From a virus: DNA of 35,689 bases. The notes beneath the pieces were generated by a model that had not been told where the DNA came from, ran no database searches, and saw nothing but the letters and a program-made list of their open reading frames with translations. The stretch lies in IMG/VR virus record IMGVR_UViG_3300045974_001003, positions 1 to 35,689 of that record; one strand, 5' to 3'. The translations under genes and the position numbers were made by a program. Position 1 is the first letter of the stretch. Every line of letters begins with the position of its first letter. Below are positions 29,701-35,689 of this stretch, one piece after another.

Positions 29701-32700
29701 ACATCCTCAACACCCACTAAGCGCGGGTTCTTCCGCACCTCTCCTGACATGACTACCCGAGAGATCGGCATCCTCAAAGATGCTGACCTTTCAACCTTCA
29801 TACATGAAATCTCCCACTCCTGGCTGGAAGAACTGAAGCTCGATGCTTCTCGCCCTGACGCTCCGGAACAACTCAAAAACGATTGGGCAACTATCTCCAA
29901 GTGGCTCGGCACAACTAACGGCGAAATCTCCCGTGAGATGCACGAACAGTTTGCCCGTAGTGGTGAGTCTTATCTGATGGAGGGCAAAGCACCTTCCGCT
30001 GAACTGCAACCGATCTTCCAGCGTTTCAAATCCTGGTTGACTTCCATCTACAAAACCCTGTCCGGTCTCAACGTCAAAATGAATGATGACGTGCGCGGTG
30101 TCTTTGACCGTCTCCTTGCTAGTGAATCAGAGATCAAGCAGGCACGGCAGGCTCAGAACATGGTGGAGCTGTTTGTCACAAAAGAAGACGCCGGCATGAC
30201 TGATGCCGAGTTTGCCGCATATCGTAAGCAGGCGGCACAGGCTCACGCTGAAGAGGTTGAAAAGCTGGAACGTAAGCTGATGAAGGAAAAAGCGCGGGAA
30301 CATGCGCAGTGGTGGAAGGATGCTCGGGAAGCCATGCTCAGTGAGGTCGAAGTGGAAGCACAGGCCGCTCCGGTCTATCGCGCCATTCGTTTACTATCCA
30401 CCGGCAAGATGTTCGACGGCACCGAAGGGCCGGTGATGAAACTGGACCGCTCCGCCCTGGTGAAGATGTACGGAGAACCATTCCTGAAACGTCTCCCGCG
30501 TGGATTCGGATATATCTACACCAATGAGGGCGGTATGCATCCTGACCAGGTGGCCGCGCTGTTCGATTATGAGTCCGGCGATGCCATGATCAAGGAGATG
30601 ATCGAAGCGCCTCCGCTCAAGAAGTACATCGAGGGTGAAACTGATATCAGAATGCGCGAGCGGTACGGCGACATGCTGCTGGACGGTACGGTGGCTGATG
30701 AAGCACTGGCGGCAATCCATGGTGACAGTCGCGCTGTTGTTCTGGCAGCAGAACTCAGGGCGATCAAGCGGCAACAGAAGGCTGTAAAACCGGCGGTGGA
30801 TGCCGCCACGAGGGAAGCTGACCAGCAAGCCAAAGCAAACAGTGAATATGAGCGCCGATGGTTTGAGGCTGAAAAGAATCTTGCTGTCGCTATCGAACGC
30901 GGGGCCAAAGAAGAAGAGATCAGAAAACTGACTGAAGAAGTCAAAACAGCCAAGGAAGCAGACCGGCAGGGCAAGCGAGACATGAACGCCTCGATCCCTT
31001 CCCGCGAAACCTTCCAGATGGCAGCGGCTCAGATTATCAGTGACAAGAAGATCGGTGATATCGCTCCACGTCTTTACCTGGAAGCGGAACGCAGGGCAGG
31101 CAAGAAGGCTTTTGACGCAGTGGCCAAGAAGGACTGGCAGGCAGCCGGAGAAGCGAAACAGCAGCAACTTCTGAATCATTACCTCTATCGGGAAGCAACG
31201 GCTGCACAAGAACAGATCGACGGCATCATGAAGGGATATGACAAGCTCAAGAAGTCTGATGAGAAACTTGCCAAGTCTCGGGACATTAACCTGGTCAATG
31301 CAGCTCGTGCGATTCTCTCTCGATACCAGATCGACAAGAACGGCATGGACGCTGCCGAATACCTGGCGCAGATCCAGCAGTACAACCCGGAGATATATGC
31401 AGATCTGAGTGCCGCGGTGGATGCAGCCACGCAAGCACCGAAACCATACAAACAGTTAACCATGGATGAGTTCCTGGCTGTCAACGATGCTGTAATGAAT
31501 CTGTGGGAGTTGTCCAGGCGTACCAAGCAGATCGAAATCGACGGAAAAATCATGAACCGAGACGAAGTGATTGATGAACTGAACGCTCGTATGGAAGAAC
31601 TCGGTCTCCCTGCCAATCAGGTCGGCAAGGCCACGGCCATAACCAAGTGGGAAAAGTTCAACGCCGCGCTGGTGGGGATGAGGGCTGCAACAACCAGAGT
31701 CGAGGCATGGGTGGACGCCATGGATGGCGGGAAGTCTACCGGAGTATTCCGGCGTTACATCTGGAATCCGGTCATTGATGGAGTGACAAAATACCGGACT
31801 GCCAAGAAGGCATTTATCAACAAGTATCTTGAGCTCCTGAAACCGATCGAGGCAGGTATCAGTAACGACAAGATTGCTGCTCCTGAACTCGACTACACCT
31901 TCAACGGGAAACAGGAACTGCTCGGGGCTCTACTCCATATCGGCAACGAAAGCAACATGGAAAAGTTACTCGTGGGGCGGCAGTGGGGATATATCGCAGA
32001 AGACGGCGGACTCTATACCGGGACATGGGACAGCTTCATCAATCGCATGATCGCCGAGGGGAAGCTGACAAGGGCTGATTATGATTTTATTCAGGGAGTA
32101 TGGGACTTACTGGAAGAAGCGAAACCGCTCTCCCAGAAAGCACACCACGAAATGTATGGTTACTATTTCAGCGAGATAACCGCTAATCCGGTCAACACCC
32201 CATTCGGCACTTATCGCGGCGGATACGCTCCGGCAATCGTTGATAGTGATATCAATCAAGACCAGGCGAGCAGACAGGAAAAAGAGTCTCTTGAGTCCAC
32301 TAACAACAGCTTCATGTTTCCTTCCACTGGGCGCGGTTTCACTAAGTCGCGTGTCACCTATAATAAACCACTTGTGCTGGATCTGCGGCTTGTACCGTCG
32401 TCACTCGATAAGGTATTGCGTTTCTCTTTCATTGAACCCCGCGTCAAGGACGTTGGACGAGTAATCGTTAACCCGGCGCTCCGTGAAGTACTAAACCAGT
32501 TCAATCCCTCTGTCGGCGGTGACATGCTGGTACCATGGTTGCAGCGTACAGCTCGACAGTCCGTATCAACTCCGTCAACCGGTACGGCTGGACGTGCACT
32601 CGATACAGTATTCCAGACAATTAGGCGTAACACCGGTATTCAGATGATGGTTGCCAACGTCTCCAATACCATTCAGCAGTTCACAGGTCTGGCACTGTCG

Positions 32701-33693
32701 GCAACGAAAGTGAAACCTACTCACTTGAAGTCAGCACTCTGGAAGTACGTCAACCATCCGATGAATATGGCGGAAGAAGTCGCGTCGATGTCTGAATTCA
32801 TGGCGGCAAACATTGGGCACTCTGCCTATGATATGCAGCAGCAGGCCGAAGATATCTTGCTCAATCCGAATGCCTACGAGAAGGTCAAGGATTTCAGCGT
32901 TAAGAACGGGTACATCCTCCAGCAGATTACCCAACACACGGTGGATGTTATTACCTGGTCCGGTGCTTATGACCAGGCCGTGGCCGAAGGTGCCAACGAG
33001 AGAGACGCTGTACGGCGTGCTGACAGTGCCGTGCGCATGACTCAAGGCACATTCAATGCGGAAGATGTCAGTCGTCTTGAGACCGGTTCCCCTTTTGTTC
33101 GAGCTTTTACGCAGTTCTATACTTATTTCAATATGCAGGCCAATCTGCTCGGGAGTGCTGCGGTCGGAGCGATCAGAGAGAACGGAGTCAAGGGCGCAGC
33201 GCCTACCCTGTTGAAACTGTATTCGGCCTTTGCAGTAGCCGCAATTCTTTCTGAGGCAATCACTTTCGCTGCTAGGGGCGGCAAGGATCCGGACGATGAC
33301 GAGCTCGATGTTGCGTTGCAGCTGTTGGTCATGTCCCAGGTGAGAACCGTAACGGCCATGATTCCAATTGTAGGTGCCGGCGCAAACTACGTGATGAATC
33401 TGCTGAATGACAAGAAGTATGACGATCGGATCAGTACGGCTCCGTTTCTATCGCAAATGGAAGCGTCTTTACGGGCTCCTGTCTCTCTATACAAATATGC
33501 TGCTGACGATGGCAGCATGAAGATGGCGGTCAAGGACACGCTCGTCGCGATAGGTATGATTACCGGATTACCTGCTGGGGCTCTTGGTCGTCCTCTCGGG
33601 TATCTGGCCGGAATGGAAGATGGCAAATATGAGCCGAGTGGACCGGTTGATTTAACTCGTGGGTTAATAACCGGGATGAGATCACAAAACTGA
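26707..33693 (+). CDS. Giant polyvalent internal virion protein (gp16 position) with GGDEF-like and zincin domains
   Basis: A 2328-residue protein that fills about one fifth of the window. The N-terminal third is helical with phage LPD-like segments (KNIIRKDGQGLDRVQEGAVEAGYLPEG near 618-645). Residues about 710-993 hold a GGDEF-like domain: D788-I-D790, then RHGGDEM at 833-839. After that, a zincin metallopeptidase motif HEISH (1033-1037) with a downstream MHEQFARSGESYLMEGKAPS block near H1079. Long charged helices follow, then a C-terminal LPD-like region (NTGIQMMVANVSNTIQQFTG; RMTQGTFNAEDVSRL; SPFVRAFTQFYTYFNMQ) with hydrophobic stretches. It occupies the T7 gp16 place and is probably ejected into the host with the DNA. 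The AT-rich GGDEF segment appears inserted. Confidence 0.82.
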   Translation: MALEDVLKQMKDDQDRQLSLSNSAMQAANVNPDQQAGAVKLAQQSGLPVHQFPAMSDDAKLQVLTDNFHTLSQTSPKSAAWLTDPENAKLAHDDVNSASKIEGLFGYLNLAKQAAQNAIPMAGKGINELMYNATLFTGGQALSRAMGTGDPGAVWLKNMDWYNRRIKSNEKIVPGSYGQELTKMTFDTVAANLITLPLGAIGKVPMLLGFAATAPGQLEDYLKAGYSPAQSAYFSLSNKSMEGLTELIGVQHLYKAGKPIGKKIAGFMLGDLFGEEINNAYSALMDKGTLKPDMTLKDFGRSVIDTAIVTAAAGGVQGAMLHPVAKLSQEYQRNQQAALNKDFMLALGEAAGESKLRQRLPEKFQELVGRLKEGGDIENVYIPGDQWKQYWQEKGADPVKMADDTIDGGGTQYTEALAAGGDIVIPIEVYANKLAATEHHVALLEHSRLHPGDATAFEAAQFAADQEQLLSDLKVEADGATKERPSYFKVYDDIYGQLQGIGYDRQTAEQYATIAAVRAKQRAAVLGKDAFDLYNESPLKIVRPLPEGVQRQSVDMGIDPLLDRLRAGDIPTDESIFGQSLLQFVRDRGVKDDRGELKSMDADTARKPGQKNIIRKDGQGLDRVQEGAVEAGYLPEGSTIADLLDKIDQELRGTPVYSNQVTNPQGHETKLALEELKQHLDQVGIDYNQLSNEQIRRELYQMQGGELFQTAIDSIVIKNPVDNFDLKRYLIDGIRNGTLSPDDIANHIENILTDRVTGFGTDVGRIHALNNTFAKFLQDQTQDFGYADIDLANLGGLNAFRGSNEGANKDFTAIAKIIEAEVKAAYPDAMLFRHGGDEMTVIAPGAIADDLDSVLEKAKSKVDAYAVEAGIDKIPHSKDTPEHPHAPGVSIYFGTTDYFDKSIIEDIIKSADRITNDKKILKAAEYVTGKQRDSVRDQSTVISGEVVSGPDGTGSGKNKTGQELGNEGVKSAEQRINDFVDQVIYNSSEEQLTLFQSVTSSTPTKRGFFRTSPDMTTREIGILKDADLSTFIHEISHSWLEELKLDASRPDAPEQLKNDWATISKWLGTTNGEISREMHEQFARSGESYLMEGKAPSAELQPIFQRFKSWLTSIYKTLSGLNVKMNDDVRGVFDRLLASESEIKQARQAQNMVELFVTKEDAGMTDAEFAAYRKQAAQAHAEEVEKLERKLMKEKAREHAQWWKDAREAMLSEVEVEAQAAPVYRAIRLLSTGKMFDGTEGPVMKLDRSALVKMYGEPFLKRLPRGFGYIYTNEGGMHPDQVAALFDYESGDAMIKEMIEAPPLKKYIEGETDIRMRERYGDMLLDGTVADEALAAIHGDSRAVVLAAELRAIKRQQKAVKPAVDAATREADQQAKANSEYERRWFEAEKNLAVAIERGAKEEEIRKLTEEVKTAKEADRQGKRDMNASIPSRETFQMAAAQIISDKKIGDIAPRLYLEAERRAGKKAFDAVAKKDWQAAGEAKQQQLLNHYLYREATAAQEQIDGIMKGYDKLKKSDEKLAKSRDINLVNAARAILSRYQIDKNGMDAAEYLAQIQQYNPEIYADLSAAVDAATQAPKPYKQLTMDEFLAVNDAVMNLWELSRRTKQIEIDGKIMNRDEVIDELNARMEELGLPANQVGKATAITKWEKFNAALVGMRAATTRVEAWVDAMDGGKSTGVFRRYIWNPVIDGVTKYRTAKKAFINKYLELLKPIEAGISNDKIAAPELDYTFNGKQELLGALLHIGNESNMEKLLVGRQWGYIAEDGGLYTGTWDSFINRMIAEGKLTRADYDFIQGVWDLLEEAKPLSQKAHHEMYGYYFSEITANPVNTPFGTYRGGYAPAIVDSDINQDQASRQEKESLESTNNSFMFPSTGRGFTKSRVTYNKPLVLDLRLVPSSLDKVLRFSFIEPRVKDVGRVIVNPALREVLNQFNPSVGGDMLVPWLQRTARQSVSTPSTGTAGRALDTVFQTIRRNTGIQMMVANVSNTIQQFTGLALSATKVKPTHLKSALWKYVNHPMNMAEEVASMSEFMAANIGHSAYDMQQQAEDILLNPNAYEKVKDFSVKNGYILQQITQHTVDVITWSGAYDQAVAEGANERDAVRRADSAVRMTQGTFNAEDVSRLETGSPFVRAFTQFYTYFNMQANLLGSAAVGAIRENGVKGAAPTLLKLYSAFAVAAILSEAITFAARGGKDPDDDELDVALQLLVMSQVRTVTAMIPIVGAGANYVMNLLNDKKYDDRISTAPFLSQMEASLRAPVSLYKYAADDGSMKMAVKDTLVAIGMITGLPAGALGRPLGYLAGMEDGKYEPSGPVDLTRGLITGMRSQN
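28834..29688 (+). other. GGDEF-like domain segment inside the giant virion gene
   Basis: The segment encodes residues about 710-994. It includes GYADIDLANLGGLNAF (D788 and D790 in the place of the metal-binding strand) and RHGGDEMTVIAPG (GGDEM at 835-839), then a C-terminal strand GVSIYFGTTDY. Where diguanylate cyclases usually have G-H-x-x-G-D, this sequence has GSNEGAN, so the guanine-contacting Asp appears to be Asn808. It is visibly AT-rich: 15 of 60 bases G+C at 29401-29460, against 30 of 60 at 31021-31080. Flanking ELFQ (706-709) and LFQS (994-997) look alike, as if the domain was inserted between two halves of one site. Confidence 0.65.
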
Positions 33694-33715
33694 TTCACAA
33701 TAAAAGGGAGGAACC

Positions 33716-34453
33716 ATGACAGTCGAGACGAATGTCAGTAAGGCGCAGTTTTTGGGGAGTGGATCAGTAGGGCCGTTCACGTTTGATTTTAGATTCTTTT
33801 TGAATACTGAAGTCTACGTGATTAAGACATCATCGGCGGGTACCGATACCGATCTGACCGAGACAACCGACTACACCCTGACCGGAGCGGGGAGTACATC
33901 AGGCGGATCCGTGACACTAATCACGGCTCTGGCCATCGGAGAGGAGTTGACCATCTATCGAGTAGTGGAACCGGTGCAGACCACCAGCATCCGCAACCAG
34001 GCCGCATTCTATCCGGAGATACATGAGAGTGTGTTTGACAAACTGGTAATGATGGTCCAGCAGATAACCGATGTTGTGAAACGATCCCTTAAAATGCCGG
34101 TCACCAGCTCTGTCGACTTCGTATTTCCAAGAGAAGCGTATGCCGACAAGTTGCTGGCCTTCGATGTAAACGGAAATCCGGAATTCAGAAGTTCCGGATA
34201 TTCAGTGACCGTTTTGCAGGGTGCTGCTGGGACTGTATCGCCTGGTTTTCATTCGGCAGACAGCGGAGAGGTAACTGTCAACCTCCCGGCATTCGGTGAG
34301 GTAATAGTAACCAAGACCGGCAACTCTGCCAACCTGGTTACTCTGGTTCCTGTCGGAGCCAGTACGATCAACGGATGCGCCTCATATTCCCTTACTGTCC
34401 AGGGTGAGTCCGTACATCTCATCTTCCAGACTGATACGTGGTACGAAATCTAA
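33716..34453 (+). CDS. Tail fibre with T7 gp17-like N-terminal attachment domain
   Basis: The 245-residue protein starts VSKAQFLGSGSVGPFTFDFRFFLNTEVYVIKTSSAGTDTDLTETTDYTLTGAG, the tail-binding domain of T7 gp17 type, followed by SIRNQAAFYPEIHESVFDKLVMMVQQ, which is also a hallmark of that family. Residues about 150-245 form a small beta-rich tip. It is short for a fibre, so it may be an adaptor that carries another receptor protein such as the tailspike at 12048. That partnership is inferred. GGGAGG precedes the ATG. Confidence 0.82.
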   Translation: MTVETNVSKAQFLGSGSVGPFTFDFRFFLNTEVYVIKTSSAGTDTDLTETTDYTLTGAGSTSGGSVTLITALAIGEELTIYRVVEPVQTTSIRNQAAFYPEIHESVFDKLVMMVQQITDVVKRSLKMPVTSSVDFVFPREAYADKLLAFDVNGNPEFRSSGYSVTVLQGAAGTVSPGFHSADSGEVTVNLPAFGEVIVTKTGNSANLVTLVPVGASTINGCASYSLTVQGESVHLIFQTDTWYEI

Positions 34454-34466
34454 CAGGAGGGAACCA

Positions 34467-34949
34467 ATGTCGAGAGATATTAAGTTCATCGTAATTCATG
34501 AAGCAGCATGTCCAATCAGAAAAGAGTCCGGCAATCAATTCACCATCGAGGACGTTGATCGGTGGCACCAAGAGCGAGGATTTCAGCGCGCCGAAGTTTG
34601 GCGAAAGCACTGGCATCCGGAATTAAAAGCGGTCGGCTATCATTTCGTAATCGGGATAGATGGTCAACTATGGGAAGGCCGTCATCAGGACGAAGTTCCG
34701 GCAGCGGTCAAGGGATTTAACTCGGTCAGTGTGAACATCTGTCTGATTGGCCAGGGTAAATACACTTCGGAGCAGTGGGTGGCCTTGAAGTTCCTGGTCA
34801 CGAATCTGGCGGAGAAGTATTCAGGTGCCGAGATAGTTGGACACTGCAACCCGGCATTCAATTCAGGTAAAACGTGTCCAGACTTCGATGTGTCTGCCTG
34901 GGTGATTGCAGGTATGGATCCGCAGGAGGGACATGTCTATGTGGGGTAG
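34467..34949 (+). CDS. N-acetylmuramoyl-L-alanine amidase, T7-lysozyme-like endolysin
   Basis: The 160-residue Amidase_2 protein starts at the ATG at 34467, eight bases after AGGAGG; an earlier in-frame GTG at 34404 falls within the fibre gene. Zinc ligands are H11 (in IVIHEA), H126 (in VGHCNP) and C137 (in GKTCPDF). Y58 in VGYHFVIG and K135, two residues before the Cys, match the T7 lysozyme catalytic Tyr and Lys. It cuts the bond between MurNAc and L-alanine in peptidoglycan to release progeny. No signal peptide is visible, so it depends on a holin. Whether it also inhibits an RNA polymerase as in T7 is unknown; no such polymerase is in the window. Confidence 0.9.
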   Translation: MSRDIKFIVIHEAACPIRKESGNQFTIEDVDRWHQERGFQRAEVWRKHWHPELKAVGYHFVIGIDGQLWEGRHQDEVPAAVKGFNSVSVNICLIGQGKYTSEQWVALKFLVTNLAEKYSGAEIVGHCNPAFNSGKTCPDFDVSAWVIAGMDPQEGHVYVG

Positions 34950-35139
34950 AATTCACCGCCTGTTTTACACATTCATTGCCAAGAAGTATGTCGCCTGGAT
35001 AGTTGCAAACTGGTTTCTATTTACCGGCAAGATATCCGGAACAGACTGGGTGATGTTCACGGCTGCCATCTTCTGCATCGACGCTTATTCAAAATACAAG
35101 GGGGTTCCGAATGTCAGTGCCGACAATCCAATGGAATAA
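34933..35139 (+). CDS. Holin-like small membrane protein
   Basis: The 68-residue protein from the ATG at 34933 (or 34939, which is better spaced from GGAGGG at 34924-34929) has two hydrophobic segments, VAWIVANWFLFTG and WVMFTAAIFCIDAY, separated by a short polar turn, and a Lys-containing C terminus. This is the two-TM layout of class II holins, which open the inner membrane and let the amidase reach the cell wall. It overlaps the amidase end by 17 bases and the next gene by 29 bases, forming a compact lysis cassette. Confidence 0.7.
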   Translation: MSMWGRIHRLFYTFIAKKYVAWIVANWFLFTGKISGTDWVMFTAAIFCIDAYSKYKGVPNVSADNPME

Positions 35140-35689
35140 ACTCCCCTTGAAGGTATATGCCGGGATTGCAGCACTCTTCTTTATCATAGTGTACCTTGCC
35201 TGGAGTCTTTGGGGTGCGAGACCTCCGACACCTGGTCAGGGTTTCCAACCGACGAAACCGGCTGTGAGTACCGAGAAGGTGTCGGGACCGGCAATCAAGT
35301 CGCCGATCAAAATAGTACCAAAAAAGAAGGTGGCTCAAAAATATCCGGAGGCGGTAATAACAGAATCAGAAGAATGGGTGGATACCGCCAAGGTACCCCC
35401 CGCACCCAACGGAGCTGTTGTTCTGACAAAGGTTGATACTGTTACGGGAGAAGTCACCAGTCAGGTTGAGATCAACAAGGCGCCATGGTTCGCTTTCGAG
35501 AGAAGCAATACTCTGGGGGTTGGGTATGAGATCGGGACTCAGGGGGCAAAGATCCCGATTTATTACCGTAGAGATATTCTGAGAATCAAAGACATACATC
35601 TTCTGGCAGAAGTGGGGGCAAAGATAGCGGTGAGTCCTGCGGAAAAGTCAGAAGCGCATGGGGCTGTGCTGGCTGAATGGAGGTTTTAA
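35111..35689 (+). CDS. One-TM protein with Pro-rich linker and beta-rich C-terminal domain
   Basis: The 192-residue protein begins with a short N terminus, one TM segment (residues about 13-33, LKVYAGIAALFFIIVYLAWSLWG), a Pro/Lys-rich linker (about 36-75) and a C-terminal domain with strands (GAVVLTKVDTVTGEVTSQVEINK; NTLGVGYEIGTQG; HLLAEVGAKIAV). This topology places the C-terminal domain outside the inner membrane. By position it could be the spanin-like third lysis component, but I see neither a coiled coil nor a lipoprotein partner, so the assignment is weak. The stop is the last codon of the window. Confidence 0.55.
   Translation: MSVPTIQWNKLPLKVYAGIAALFFIIVYLAWSLWGARPPTPGQGFQPTKPAVSTEKVSGPAIKSPIKIVPKKKVAQKYPEAVITESEEWVDTAKVPPAPNGAVVLTKVDTVTGEVTSQVEINKAPWFAFERSNTLGVGYEIGTQGAKIPIYYRRDILRIKDIHLLAEVGAKIAVSPAEKSEAHGAVLAEWRF

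Noticed and set aside
30394-31434. 346-codon open frame on the minus strand
   Set aside because: It lies wholly inside the giant virion gene, has no ribosome site or partner genes on that strand, and its Cys/Phe/Leu/Arg-rich sequence looks like a shadow of the helical coding frame.
1-35689. CRISPR array, tRNA, rRNA or insertion sequence
   Set aside because: No regularly spaced repeats, cloverleaf-like segments, transposase frames or terminal inverted repeats of that kind were seen.

Overview
The window is one densely packed, entirely plus-strand block of a podovirus-type (short-tailed) phage or prophage. The head genes resemble the Bordetella phage BPP-1 (Bbp) type: a Bbp19-like protein, a scaffold, a major capsid protein and a Bbp16-like cement protein. 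The tail and ejection genes follow the T7 order (gp11-, gp12-, gp13-, gp14-, gp15- and gp16-like). G+C looks close to 50% in the core genes. A Geobacter-like (Desulfuromonadota) host is my impression from overall protein flavour; no integrase, repressor, tRNA or host gene is present to confirm host or lifestyle. The first gene is cut by the left edge, and the last gene stops exactly at the right edge.

Layout. (1) 1-6734, recombination and replication: a Sak4-like ATPase (partial), a DUF669 protein with a fused N-terminal piece, a terminator, a gene that appears frameshifted, several small proteins (a DUF551-like one and two Cys-rich ones), a SF2 helicase, an HNH nuclease and a primase-helicase. 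(2) 6735-7616: a 283-bp non-coding region packed with a repeated 9-mer and a 13-bp stem-loop, then a MazG-like gene, a small HTH gene and a strong terminator. (3) 7617-19668, packaging and head: small and large terminase, a small lipoprotein-like protein, portal, a fibre-like protein and a beta-helix tailspike, Bbp19-like protein, scaffold, a possible 11-codon gene, major capsid protein, cement protein, several small structural proteins and a protein made of ten ~22-residue repeats. (4) 19678-34453, tail and ejection: a one-TM protein, tail tube A and B homologues, a gp13-like protein, a small gene, a GNAT, two internal virion proteins, a 2328-residue polyvalent virion protein and a T7-gp17-like fibre adaptor. 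(5) 34467-35689, lysis: T7-lysozyme-like amidase, holin-like protein and a one-TM protein.

How it works together: the left module pairs single-strand annealing (Sak4/DUF669) with helicase and primase-helicase functions. The non-coding repeat region separates it from the late genes and is the best candidate for an origin or the main control region. The late genes are translationally coupled (many ATGA/TAATG overlaps) and build a capsid, a short tail and an ejection apparatus.

The most unusual points are: a GGDEF-like cyclase domain apparently inserted, in an AT-rich segment, into the giant ejected virion protein next to an HExxH zincin domain; N-terminal hydrophobic or signal-peptide-like leaders on three head-module proteins, including the major capsid protein; and the TTNNGTCAA repeat cluster.
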